Assembly: GCA_903813345.2 (NCBI GenBank)
Contig: CAIIXF020000002.1
Coordinates: forward strand, 32,174,926 to 32,238,925
Direction: 5' to 3'
DNA length: 64,000 nt
Source of the DNA: Owenia fusiformis
Lineage: Eukaryota > Annelida > Polychaeta > Sabellida > Oweniidae
The notes under the pieces are model-generated. The model was not told the origin of the DNA and did no database searches. It saw only the letters and a program-made list of their open reading frames with translations. Below, piece by piece: positions 36,539 through 48,544 of this stretch (position 1 is its first letter; each line of letters begins with the position of its first letter). The position numbers and the translations under genes were made by a program.

Positions 36539-39500
36539 ATGGATCTGCTGCGTAAGTGCGTTTTGGTGCTTGTGATGGGATACCAGGTACTATATTAGTA
36601 TTTAAAAACTGATCATACTATGTACTATTTAGAACATACATTTTTATAAATACTTTATTGCTAACAACCACCGGGCAGCCAACACAGAATGATTGGCATA
36701 TGACTTAAAGTAGTTCACATTATGAGAAAAGTTATCATGAAATAAATTCTAATTAAGAACATCATTGCCTTTCTCTGATCCGGACAAACAACAAAATTAA
36801 GAAAATTCAAAATAAAAAGTACATATTTATAACCTGCGCCATTAAAGACCAAATGCAAGTTTTTTACTGTAAATAATTTGCTTTTGAAAAGTGTCAATGT
36901 ATACATACATCCCTTTTAAGACTTTGTACAACAAAAAAGTTTTTCCGATTCTGTTTGATGAAAAATTAGTTTGTTGATTTTTCGATGATGATATTAGGTC
37001 AGAGGTAGGAACGAGTTCCTTATTTTTAATTAATTAAAATACTACTTTATTTACAGTTGACTAAGGCATGTCATCATAACCACACATGTCCATTTGGTAA
37101 GAAATTAAATATTATATTGACTTTCGTAATTTTTTATAGAATCTATAAAGTTATTATAAAGGCATACAACAATATAACATACAAAGAGTTGGTGCCTACA
37201 CATAAAAGTCAATTTCAAACCAAATACATCTAGACAGAGATTATCCTATATGAGGTTCGGGATATTTGGATTATCCTGGGGCTAATGAAAGGCATCAGCC
37301 TGAGAGGCCGCCTTCTGAAAATTCAAATTAGATATTCCGAGGAAGTGTGATATCATCCTATAGTCACAGGCTGGTATCGAAATATTTGTCCGCTGTGACG
37401 GAGCATGCTATTTCTCATAAAAAACACTAAGAATACTTCACGATTTATTTTTTAACTTATATGTTTCATTATACCAAAGGAAATTACTTACTCCATGCAA
37501 TGGATATTTGCTGGTAACTTTCACTTCTGTTTGAAGTCCAATTACGCTGGGATGAAAAGCTATTGAAAATGGCGCCGAAGTATCATACTTCAAAATGTAC
37601 CATTTCTTGTTTAACTTTCTAATGGCACGATATAGCGACACGATATTATTTACACATGGTTTCAGCATTACTATAAAGGTATAAATGAGATGTTGATGTA
37701 TTTGGTCTTTTTAATTCTTTTATAAAAAATAATGTTTAATTTTTTTGTCCGCTGTGACGGAGCAGTTGCAAATGTAAACTGTGAAAATGCTCCGTCACAG
37801 CGGACAAAAAATATTCATATTATTTTTTATAAAAAAATTAAAAAGACGTAATGCGTTAATATCTATCTCATTAATACCTTTACAGTTATGCTGAAAACAT
37901 ATTTTAATATTATCGTGTCACTATATCATGCCATTAAAAAGTTTAAAAAGAAATGGTACATTTTAGAGTTTGATACTCTGGCGCCGTTTTCAATAGCTTT
38001 TACTCCTAGCGGTATTGGACTTCAAACTCTGTAAAATGGTACACATTCGGTATTTCTTTTTTACTGAAATGATACGATTATACAGCTGGCAAAATATAAA
38101 TTAAAGATATGAGTACTTTTAAAGGTATGCACGTTTGATCAAACTTCCGCATTTCCGGGGAATAACTCAAATAGTATTGGGCCAATATCGTTTATTTTTA
38201 TACGTACCCCATGTAATTCTGCTCGAAAGCCAATTTTCAAATTGGCGGACGGTTTCAAAATGACCGCATTTTAGTGTCACTTTAAATTTAAGCATTTCCG
38301 GAATTTTAGGTACAGCATATAAAACTGCAATATTAAAGAGAAAATCAGATCTAAATTGGGACATTTTTTCTTATAAAATTTTCTTTATTATTGCAGTTCA
38401 ATCCACAAAAATTCAAATAGTCGTTAAATTATTATTTGTGAAAATATTAAAAAGTAAATGAGTGATTTTGTCGAAATTTGAATACTTCAAAGCATATTCG
38501 CTCTCAGTATGCGGCCATTCAAAAATGACAGCCATGATTGTTCTATAGGATTTGCTACGCCTTGGCGTTGCCGTTATCTAGCTACACATGGATTTTATAA
38601 GCATCACACATTACCATTTCTCTTTAGCCATTTTCACATGTAATGGAGATACAATAATATTTGACTGCGAGTTATCTGCAAATGACATCCATCCCGAAAG
38701 TGTACAATTCCAATTTGAAACTGGTTCTGAAGAGAAATTGTGTACAATTGAGAGGGGATCAATTCCACCCCCGGATCCAGACAAACATGGACAGTATTTC
38801 GTCAAAATGGAAGCAACATATGCAAGAGGACGGGAGCATGCCGAAAAATGTCAAATAGAAGTAAGATTTGTAAAATACAATTTGGTATAAAAAGCCTTGG
38901 AGGAAGAGCACAACAAACGCTGAAAATAAACTTAACAAACAAGCCAGTGGAAATTATTTTCTGAAAATTTCTGAAAATATTTTCACCAAATTTTTGAGTG
39001 TATAAATGTGTTAAGTTAATTGAATTACACCTGCTATGCGTTCTAAGAAAGCGTCTAAGGGTTTAACCCTTCTTTGGATTAAAGTGTTATTACAAATGGG
39101 GTTTTAGAAAGGCACTTTTATACAAAGTTTGTATTACAAACCACCAAGAATACTACGATTAGATAAAAGTTGATTCCACTAAGTTGCTTTACTTTTTCAA
39201 TTGTAATTCCAATAATTGTTTACTTTTGTTTTTAACGTGACGTACGTGTTGTAGTATAACTTCGCATATTATAAAGGCGTCTGTCAAATAAATGAATAAA
39301 ATTATAGTACTGAGGCCTCATCACGCGCTAGTCGCAAGATTTGCGTCTGCGTTTGCGAATCGACAATTTTCGCTAGCGCAACTCCTGAGTTGCGTGTTAT
39401 CACGCGCTCGTCGCAACGCAGATCGCAACGTATTGTAAGTGGTAGATTACCACATGCGATCGCAAAAATGTAGAATTCCAAGTTAATATATAAACTGGCG

Positions 39501-42500
39501 GGGAAATCATATTAATAAAATACAATGTCCGTGTCAAAGAACATTTTTGATGTCCATGGACTCACCTGGCCTTATTCAAGTACTTATCTCAAGTTGAGTT
39601 TTACATTTATATAGAAAGTGATTATTTAAATAAAAAAATATCAACGTGTAACGATATCACACATAATCACTGATCTTAAAGTTCAATCTTAATGGGATTT
39701 ATTTCGGGAAATAAATTTTGGGAAGTATATTATTCTTGTACTTCATTTAGTCATTACACGAATCTCGCGATCGGGAACACATTAATAGTTGAATATCAGT
39801 ACACAATCTCACCCGAGTGCACCCTGGTCATCACATACTCTTATCCGAGTGAAGCCTAGACAGTGCTCACTCTCATTCGGATGCATCGTATTTGAGTGTG
39901 CTATCACGAGGGGGCTCTGTGCACTTACAACGGTGCACTCGTCTGGTAAAAGTATTTACTGTCGAGGGTGCACCCGGGTCGCAGGTTAGAGTATGTATGC
40001 CGTGGTTTCACACGGGTGAGAGAGTGTACTGAGAAGGATGCACTCGGATGAAAGTCTGTACAAACGAAACTTTACTCGGTTGAGAACATGTATTGACAAA
40101 AGTGCACTCGGATGAGAGTGTGAAATGACTGACGAGTGTGCACTCGAGCGAGAGGATGTATCGCAGATCAATTAAATCAGTGAATTTCTGCGGCGAGCTC
40201 GCCTTGCGGTCTCCGTACAGCATATCCAGGCCACAGGGTAGCCGTAAAAATTATGACTCGGAGTTATAATATTTGTTCATTTCTGCGGTCCCCGAAGAAA
40301 TCAACAGGCCGTTGTCAGACCGCAGAAAGGTCTGACGGTGGCCGCACGTCGGCTTTGCCCTTAAATAGTATAGTTTCCATATAGCTTTTGAAATCTCGCT
40401 AAATCTCGTTTTTCGTGAGATTTTAAGAGACTTGCATATTAGACCTCTAATGACTTACATTACCTTCTTTTAAATGGTATATTTGAATTCAGTGGAATGT
40501 TTTCTCCTAAAATAGCTTTGATTTACACAGTTATGTAATTTGAATAATTTTCTATGACAATTTAAAAAAAGTTGGGCCAAATGTCCATAGATGCAATGCT
40601 AAAATTCTTTAAAACCGTGGATTATTTGTATGTCAATCAACATTAGCATGTTTAATCACAACATGTTCATAAACAGGGTCATCATGTGGTATATCATTCA
40701 AGTTTTATACAGATTCAACAAACACACTTTGATATATCATGAAATTAAGCCACTTTTCCAAGATTTTAGCATGTAAGTGAATGGAGCTCTAGCCAGAGTT
40801 AAAAGCTGAATAAAAGATGGCAGCACGAGATTTCATTGATTTTTCTGCTATTTAGAAACTATCCTATTGCTTCTGTTGTAGGGTTTGATGGGTAATATAC
40901 CTTTGGAAACAGTTTTATGTCAGTTGTCGGTCATATATTTGCTGTAGATAATGCGTATACTGTTTGATGTAAGGTCACTGATACCACAGCAACTTACATT
41001 TCACTTGCACTTTTTATTCGATTCTATATCCTAACACTACAAACAACATTTATAAATTGTACTGATGTAGATAAAACAAAAAGCAGAATTAACGTTAATC
41101 AACACAAATTCAAAAACTCGCCGTGTGACTGCCGTAGGAAACTTGACTGCAAGAGTATCCGACCGCAGAAATTCTACGGGGAGCGTAGAAAATAGAAATG
41201 TTACTGACCGCGGAAATGATAGACCACACGGTCGCCGTAGGAAATGTGACTGGGAAGTAAAGGACCGTTCGCGTTTGCACCCTTTCCAGTAAAATTCCAA
41301 TACTCAAACGTATATGTTAAAATTATTTCCATGCCATCGAAACCCAATTGACAAATACCGATTTTCGTATAGTAATTTCTCATTTCATTTCAAAATACCC
41401 CCATGGATGTTTATTTCGAGGGAAATTATACATTCAAGTTGACCTTGGCCAAGGGTGTCAATAAGTGAAACTCCTGAATGTTATCTACATACTAGTATTT
41501 ACTCTACTTCATACTACAGTAGTACCCTTTAATGCCTTAATGCCTTGATTCACTGAAGTCAGTACATATCGAAAATTACAATATACTGTACCTTAACATA
41601 ATGATTGACACCTCTCCCACCACCTCATGACAGATGCTTGGGTTATTCCAAATAAGTCCCCATTCGTCAATTCTAAGTTGCCTGTTGCAAAGAACCTCAA
41701 AGCCTATGACCATTTTTAGCGATGCCGGAATGAATGTTGCGTTTCGTTTTCTTGGATTTGCGATCGGAATTTGGATTTAATTATAAAATTCGAATGTTTT
41801 AAACACCTCTCATACTATTAACGATTCCTTTGATTTAAGCACTTTCGGAAAACATAAAGTAACTTTTTATTACACAGTCGCCTTGAGAAAAGAACATACT
41901 TACGCAATCAATAAAGAAACTCATAGATTGACACATTTGAAATAGATAACAATTGTCTTAAAGATGGGTAATATTTGCGACTGATTTGCGGCGGGGTAAG
42001 AGCTATCGCAGGTTTTTGGTCAGTTGCGATTGAAACATCTTCCCAATTGCGATTGCGTTGCGCCGAGCGGATGATACAAATCATGATTGCGATTCGCCAA
42101 AACTTGCGTTACGTTGCGGTGTGGTTGCGAATCTGCGTTGCGACGAGCGGATGATGAGGCCTCAGATTACATAAATATATCACTAGAAAATTTAGTTTCC
42201 TTGAGTATGATTGTCATATTTATTAGCGATACTCTTCAAACTCACTACTCTATTGTATACCGGACATTTTGTTTGCTCTCAAAACTCTCAATATCTTTTA
42301 GGCTGAGGTACGAGAAACAGTTGTCGTGGCGACGGCACCCAATACAGGGCGTATACGATTCAGGGTGCCTCCATGTCGTAGTGATGAGCCCCCCATGTCA
42401 TTCTTGGCAGAACCAATTTATGATGAGCCTTTACCATTTAAGCAGTAAAAATATCATTTATTTATTTTTTAGTTTATTCATTCAATTTTGATTATCACCT

Positions 42501-45317
42501 AAAATAACATCTTTGTCAGTCAAGGTATGCCGGTGTCATGTGTTGCCTGCTCTCTATAATGATCTAGGGTTTTATTTGTTTAAGTTGTTATTATCATTTG
42601 AAATCATTACAAGTACGTGTATGGGATCTTAAAACCTTCGTTTTCTGAGAATTTACCTAAATCTTAAATGGGAGGGGGGATGGCGTTAACACATGGCCTT
42701 AGATATATTGTTTATAATTATAATGCGACCATAGTCTAATAATCCTATTTGTATCATTTTGCTTTCATTTAAATTTAGATGCTTATGTAAAAATCGTGGA
42801 AAGTGTGTACGTGATGAAAATGGAGTGAGGGTGGATTGCAAATGTAAAAGACGTTTCACTGGAGAGCGATGTGAGCTGCCTCGGTCTGAATATAGTAAGA
42901 CTTCATGACGTCATCATAACTTCGTAGATATATTTTTAAAATACAATTCAATTGGGAGACATAGTGTAAAAGTACTTTATAGTTGACTTAATGCTTTGAT
43001 ATTTGAACCAAATCAGGCTTATATGACATGGGAACTATGGAGTGTGATAATTTGTACATATATCGTGCGTGGGCGCCGTGGATATCTTCCAACGCTTACG
43101 TTGTAACTGGTAAGTGGTAATGCATGATAATGGTCATGTTATTTTTCAATACGCGGTAACTGGACATCTTAGCTCTCCATTATCATTTATATAAATCTCA
43201 TAATTTATTACTGCATCACCGCATCTCATCATCTCATCTCATCATCTTTAAAACCAAAATCCCAATAACCTTCCCTTCAGCTGTGGATGATATCGTTGAA
43301 CTGTGGTGATATCAAAGCATTACGTCAATTATAAAGTGGTTTAATTCGATGAAAACATAAAAATGTCGAAATCGACACTAACCGTCCGCCATCTTAGATG
43401 CGAAGGTAACGGCCGTTACCTTCGCTAGTACTGACCGGTGAATCCCAAGGGGACCAAAATATTACACGTTCAGGTTACAGTTCTCTTAAAAACGCGCAGT
43501 TTACCTCTCTATTATCTTAACATTGTGTCATTATTTCTCATTGATTAATATTTCAGTAGAGGGTTTGCTTTACGGTATATGGTTTGGTCATTACAAACAA
43601 ATCATTGGAGAGATTTTAAAGCTATATAGTAGAGCAAACTAGGGTGATACATGTATATTATAAATGACCCCCTCTGAACCAAGGTTCCACTACAGCGTCG
43701 GCAAGCTGAAAGCGGTGTGTAAGAAATGATGGTCTCCCAGAGATTATGGTCCCCTTTCTTAAGGCCCTTACTGGCCCTGATTTTGTATAAGATAATGAGG
43801 GAAAGAGTTGTATTTAGGTCACCATATAAATCAATGGAGAGTAGGACCATAATTTGATAGGACCTTCTACCCCTTTACAACTGCTTTAAGAATCTGACCT
43901 CCATTCGAATTTTAGGTGAATGCAAAATTAGATATTAACCTTTTCATCCCCAAGGGGTCATTTATTAATTTTATAAAAATCAATTTCAAAATGACAAATC
44001 CCCCTATTGCCAGAATGGATTATTTTTAGGTTTACAACTAATCCAATGTCAAATTGTACTTTGGTGAATATTTAAGATTTCAAAGCAAGATAGGCTGAGA
44101 TACAGTGTAAGGGTCATTAAGTGCAATGGCCCCAAATGCTTTAGAATTTTTGTTTTCGGTCAAAATGAGATTTGATGTTTGAAAGTAGTGTGTAGTTTCA
44201 ATACACCATTGGGAAGCTGAAAGGATCAGCTTTGAGAATCTGACTTTCTCTCAGATTTTTAGTCAATGCAAAATTAGATATTAACCCTTTCATCTCCAAG
44301 GGGTCGTTTATGAAAATCAATTTCTAAATGACAAGTACCCATATGGCCAGAATGGATTATTTTTAGGTTTACAATAATTAATTTAATGTCTTCAATGTCA
44401 ATTAATTTAATTCAATTATACTTTGGAGAATATTTAAGAGTTTGGGCCCAGATAAAATAAAAATAATAGGGTCATTAAGTGCAGTGACCCAATAATGCTA
44501 CAAAATGCGTCAGAATTTTTTTCAGTATAAATGAGATTTGAAAATACTATGTTCTTGAATTTGTAATTTGGGAATATACAATACAGTTGTTAGTTGCAAT
44601 TGAACCTGACAACTTGACAGTGATGAAGGGTTAATATCTAATTTTGCATTCAGCGAAAATTCAAATGAGGTTAGATTCTTAAAGCTGACACTCTTAGCTT
44701 TCCAACGGTGTATTGGAACCTTAGTCCAGAAGAGGTAATTTAAAAATCACTAAAGAGCGCACTTCAATAGAGGCTCTATTTTGCTCGAGTAATACCTATT
44801 TACATACCACAGAAAATTACATTCAGAGGTAAAAATATAAAATTAGAAAAAATCAACCAAGTATGTAAACGAGGTAATCTAAAAACGACGATTCTCAATG
44901 ATAATGCTATATTGAACAGTATTCATTGACTCGAACGTTGGAATCTGCAGGATTGCCATGCAGGAGGCCTGCAAAGAACCCGTCTGGTGCTATAATATGG
45001 TGTGGGGAAGAACCAAGACAGCAGTGTCCGGATAACACGTTTTGTGCAATGATCCCCGGTCAGGGGTATGGCGTATGTTGTCCATTGAGGTATTAACAGT
45101 TTCATCTTGCTGATTTGGGTGTTTATGTGTCGAATTACATATTCAAATCTTAGCATGTATATGGTCAAAGTGAAGTTCACAGATATTTTACTCATATAAT
45201 GATTAAAATATTGAAATCGTCCAGAGAACATACTTTAATACTAATAACACACTGACTATTCTTTCAGCCGTGTCAGAGGACCTGGTTAAAAATGTGACTG
45301 CAAACAATGATAAATGA
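36539..45317 (+). CDS. Secreted EGF-module protein, copy A (unknown family)
   Basis: Seven coding exons: 36539-36586, 37057-37096, 38628-38860, 42302-42444, 42779-42894, 43017-43109 and 45268-45317. Phases 0,1,0,2,1,1 join to 240 residues. Exon 1 is a signal peptide (MDLLRKCVLVLVMGYQ). Exon 2 adds a short Cys/His segment. Exons 3-4 make a ~125-residue domain starting FTCNGDTIIFDCELS, perhaps an Ig-like or other beta fold. Exon 5 is a compact EGF-like module (CLCKNRGKC...DCKCKRRFTGERCE, about residues 156-187). A short tail has a glycosylation motif (NVT). A poly(A) signal lies at 45350. Exon 4 could be misread as ending in a stop (TAA at 42445), but copy B keeps the same phase-2 donor. The family is not recognised. 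Confidence 0.75.
37480..38050. repeat. Inverted duplication (palindrome) in gene A intron 2
   Basis: Two arms of about 270 bp, diverged, are centred on a perfect 24-bp stem (37741-37764 against 37788-37811, TTTTTTGTCCGCTGTGACGG then AGCA, 23-nt loop). A further single copy of GTCCGCTGTGACGGAGCA lies at about 37388. Both arms contain a coding-like stretch, described separately. Confidence 0.8.
37492..37670 (-). pseudogene. Exon-like segment in the left arm of the palindrome
   Basis: On the minus strand, 37670-37492 is bordered by a TTTATAG acceptor and a GTAAGT donor and is open throughout. It includes MLKPCVNNIVSLYRAIRK and FSIAFHPSVIGLQTEV. The right arm (plus, about 37887-38032) holds a diverged copy (VSLYHAIKKFKKKWYIL) that stops early and has lost the donor. 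This looks like an exon of an unrecognised gene, inverted and duplicated inside gene A's intron. No flanking exons were found. Confidence 0.4.
39310..42165. mobile_element. 2.86-kb TIR element in gene A intron 3
   Basis: The outer ends are inverted copies: CTGAGGCCTCATCACGCGCT at 39310 and CTGAGGCCTCATCATCCGCT read inward from 42165. Related GTCGCAACGCAGAT words occur in both termini. Inside are a degenerate ~38-bp minisatellite (39800-40160, GTGCACTCGGATGAGAGTGT) and inner inverted words around GACCGCAGAAA (40190-40340 and 41160-41250). No transposase is visible. Gene B's intron 3 (470 bp) lacks it, while flanks such as GTCTGTCAAATAAAT / GTCTGTCAGATAAAT still align, so gene B shows the empty site. 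Confidence 0.65.
43640..44745. repeat. Three-copy repeat in gene A intron 6, last copy inverted
   Basis: A ~300-bp unit containing AATGCAAAATTAGATATTAA and AGAATGGATTATTTTTAGGT starts at about 43890 and again at about 44245 in direct orientation. A partial third copy is inverted at 44740-44625. The first two copies differ moderately. The 82-codon minus frame at its left end is not supported. Confidence 0.7.
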
Positions 45318-45349
45318 AATGGACACTTAGTTACTACTTACATTTTGGA

Positions 45350-45355
45350 AATAAA
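45350..45355 (+). terminator. Poly(A) signal of gene A
   Basis: AATAAA 33 bp after the stop codon, preceded by TTTTGG and followed by an AT-rich stretch. Confidence 0.55.
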
Positions 45356-45498
45356 ATATATTAGAATATTTCTAGCACAACTTCTTGAGGTACATCAGGT
45401 CACTTAGCTATTGTGGTGATGGCATACCAATCTTTAAGACGATGTAGTGAAACGGTGAACATTAAATTTATTTCACATAATGAAAGTGTTAGTATATA

Positions 45499-46692
45499 CA
45501 GGGCGTTTATAAAGTTCTTGCAAAAGTGCTCTAAAATGTTCGTATCTCATTTAATCTGGCTGTAATTTTCACTCAGTATACCTACACTATTCATACATTG
45601 AGATCCAAAGTTATAATCAATAGGTTCTTGAGGAAAAAAAGTTATGGTTCCTATTTACTTTAATAACAGTAATTCAAGAGTGTAATGTAAAATTAAAATA
45701 GTGTCCATCATGGTCTATATACCGCTGCTGTCTTAGTTACCATTCCTCAAACAGATGAAGGAACTCATCTGAAAAATTTCTTGCGATTGATCTTTGTATG
45801 GATGGCTTCCATCAACATCATCTCATTCTCATTGGATTTCATTCTTGGACGGCCTGATCTAGCATTCGTCCTTAACTTTGTTTTACCATCAGTAAATGTC
45901 TTAGTGTATATTTATGTAATAAATGAATTTTTAATGTAAGCGACATCTTTTATATATATAACTTATTTGTAATTGCAATTTGCGCATGCGTTTCTCTAGT
46001 TCATATTGTTCGTGTAGCAAGGATAGGAGTGGACAGCTTTTATCGAACAGAGTTTAGAACTTTTACATAAAAATGGAAGAAACTATTACAGAAGACTCAA
46101 ATCCTGGAGAGAGATGTACTAAGTGTTGTTTTGTAAATGGTTCTTTTGGCCACAACCTCCTTCCCATACACCTTATGAATATCTTCAAGTGTTTGTATTC
46201 TTGAATTTCTCAGTAAAACATACATCCCGATGCTACTGAATATTTGTAATTGCAAATCATCATCTTTTGCTGATTTTGCAGCCATTTTCACAAAAAATAA
46301 AATTGACGCTGCCTTTCACAAAGGCAGATGTCATCAACCAATATAAGTCACTTTGATAGCATCAGTGATGTCATGAATCAAATAAATTTCAACTATGATG
46401 TCATCATATGACATCATCTAGGGTTGACATGGCAACACTAGCTTGTTTTGTATTTTCCTGGATACTTTAAAGTATGTTAAAATTACCTCTAACCTCTAAT
46501 TTTTTCTTTTTTTCAATGCTGCTCCGCCTACCCCTGACTCGTGTTACTATAGCAATCATACTATAGCAATCATTATAATTCAAGATTCAAATGGGTATGA
46601 ATAGTGTAGGTATACTGAGTGAATATTTCAGCCAGATTAATTGAAAAACAAAAAAACTAGAGTACTTTTGCAAGAACTTTATGAACGCCCTG
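45499..46692 (-). mobile_element. Internally deleted mariner-type transposon
   Basis: TA dinucleotides flank inverted ends starting CAGGGCGTT(T/C)ATAAAGTTC. Similarity continues for about 100 bp (GTATACCTACACTATTCAT in both arms). On the minus strand the transposase survives in pieces: an N-terminal helix-turn-helix part (IHKVYGKEVVAKRTIYK, 46291-46130), a FTDGKTKLRTNARSGRPRM block (about 45905) and a C-terminal piece (NFSDEFLHLFEEW, stop, QQRYIDHDGHYF). The DD(E/D) catalytic core between them is missing and frames are broken, so it is inactive. It lies just downstream of gene A. Confidence 0.75.
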
Positions 46693-46998
46693 TATATATA
46701 ATAGGATTTTATTTGTACTGATGCCCTTTTAGGGCCAAACGTACATCCAACATACAATAACAGTAAAAATTATATGAAACCCCTCCGAAAATAAAACAGA
46801 AACAGTACATTCAGTCACGGTACCGAAAATCGGCTACGTCATGGATGGATCCACTTAAATCATAAATCAAACATTTTACTCTTGAATTCAAAAATTAGAT
46901 TGTTTTCTTATCATTACTTGTTTATGTAACATTGTATTTATTAAGCCTTGAAAGAAATTGTTATTGGAAGTGTGCAAACTCCAACTGCAAACTGCATC
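46693..46998. other. No gene seen
   Basis: A short interval between the mariner relic and the SINE; nothing recognised. Confidence 0.5.
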
Positions 46999-47335
46999 AC
47001 ACGTATGGCTCAGCGGTAGAGCACATGTACCAATTACGCATAGGTTCCAGGTTGGTCCCCGGTTCAGGCACTTTGCTTGTTGAGTAAAGTACGTCAGGGT
47101 GTTGACTGAATGGTCCACGACTCGTAAAAAGGCCGTGGTGTGTACTTGTGTATGCCTATGTATGAGGACACATACATAAAAGTACACAGGGCAAGGAGAA
47201 GTTCCTGGATCTGCCTTCCATGATAATGCGTTAATTACGACTATATATATACGGGACATATCCAAGAGGCATTGCTCACCTTCATTGGTGGTAAACAACA
47301 TAGAATACAACACAACACATACAAAAATGGCCTCG
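46999..47335 (+). mobile_element. tRNA-derived SINE
   Basis: An A-box TGGCTCAGCGGTAGAGC starts at 47006 and a B-box-like GGTTGGTCCCC at 47050. The 44-bp spacing is that of a tRNA, so the head is a tRNA-related pol III promoter. A ~250-bp body follows, ending near ACAACACAACACATAC. The anticodon arm does not fold as a functional tRNA. The minus-strand 157-codon frame across it is antisense noise. Confidence 0.7.
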
Positions 47336-47990
47336 CTTGCATGCATACATGTATAAGCCAAATTGTCATTAAATAGTGTAATATATTGTTATATTTAAAC
47401 AAAGTTGCTCTTTACTTTTCCAGTTACGAGTTAGCAACAACGTAAATTAGCACACATAAAAATTGCCGCCACTTTTCAAAAAGTGTAATACATTTCTAAT
47501 TATTCACATAAAATATTACAGTAAAATGGAGCACTTTTACTGTAATATTCTATGTGATTTGGTTTCAAGTGAAAGCAAAAAAACTAGAATAACACATATA
47601 AACGGACCTCCAATTTTCAAAATGGCTGCTCACTAGCCAAATTTTCATAAGAAAGAGTGATATGCTAGTTATTGTTCACATATACAATTTCAACAAAATC
47701 GCTCCATTACTTTTCCAGTTATAGCAAAAATGTGAAAATAACACGCATAAAATGGACGCAATGTGCTAATATTAATAAGTAGTCACATATAAAATGTCAA
47801 CAAAATTGCTCTACTACTATAAATGAAAAAGTAAACAAACACATAACAAGATTTACCTAAAAACTTCCAAGATGGCTGCCAGAATGCAAGATGGCCGCCA
47901 AAGGGTTAATCAGCTGTTTAACTTTGAAAATTCGAAGTAAATCCATCAAGTGGTTTTCCTGAAATCGTGATGACAAGAAAGTGAGACGCC
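47336..47990. repeat. Degenerate repeats with CAAGATGGC words; one hairpin
   Basis: Loose repeats of ATTGCTCTA(C)TACTTTTCCAGTT type (period about 120 bp). One better-preserved unit (47850-47985) of the CAAGATGGCCGCC family dominates the foldback element at 50.4-54.3 kb. A 22-bp hairpin with one mismatch lies at 47505-47556. Confidence 0.55.
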
Positions 47991-48063
47991 GCCAGCCCGC
48001 TGTCAAGCTGACGACAATGTCGTACCGTTTTTAGGTATGATAAAAACAGGATCTTTGGTTAGT

Positions 48064-48541
48064 TTAAAGCGAGCAACTTGTAAGAAATATTTCACAAAAA
48101 TAACATTTTGGTCCAGCTGTAAAAAAGTTTCTACCATGCATGTTTTTTAATGGAAAAACTATAACAAAAACAATTTTCACTGAGGTAGAGCGAGACATTT
48201 GTGTGGCAGAAGAGGATGCGTGACATTTTCTGTTGTGCCTCGTCAATGCAAATGGGTGTCCAAAGGCACAGAAGCAAATGTTGCATTTAAATGGTTTATC
48301 CCCAGTGTGTGAATCAATATGAATGGAAAGGTGAGTCTGACTCCTGAAGGCCTTAAGGCCTTAAGGCACAATGTACACTGGACTTTATTTTTGACTTTTC
48401 TATTTTGTCTCTGGTATGAATTAGATGACGTAGATTCGTCCATGTGGGGGGCTGGTTGCAGAGGATGATGTTTCCCAGAATACATCAGGAGTGGATTGTG
48501 TGAAGTTTGCTCGTACCTATACACATCCATTGTCATGTCAC
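48064..48541 (-). pseudogene. C2H2 zinc-finger exon with 8-bp frameshifting duplication
   Basis: After a TTTTTCCAG acceptor (exon from 48541) the frame reads through MDVYRYEQTSHNPLL to the finger start VQCTLCLKA, then loses phase. Shifting frame restores FRSQTHLSIHIDSHTGDKPF, then KCNICFCAFGHPFALTRH and a C-terminal tail. The cause is visible: AAGGCCTT is present twice in tandem (about 48351-48367). Removing one copy joins two fingers with a classic HTGDKPF linker. Upstream exons were not found. It may be a pseudogene, a polymorphic allele or an assembly error. Confidence 0.6.
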
Positions 48542-48544
48542 CTG

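Noticed and set aside
42302-42447. Gene A ending at the TAA after exon 4
   Set aside because: The same position is a phase-2 donor (CA/GTAAAA) conserved in copy B (CC/GTAATC), and the following EGF exon joins in frame.
46999-47072. Functional tRNA gene
   Set aside because: A and B boxes are present but the arms do not fold to a normal cloverleaf, and a SINE body and A/C-rich tail follow.
46888-47361. 157-codon minus frame
   Set aside because: Antisense of the SINE; no splice or family support.
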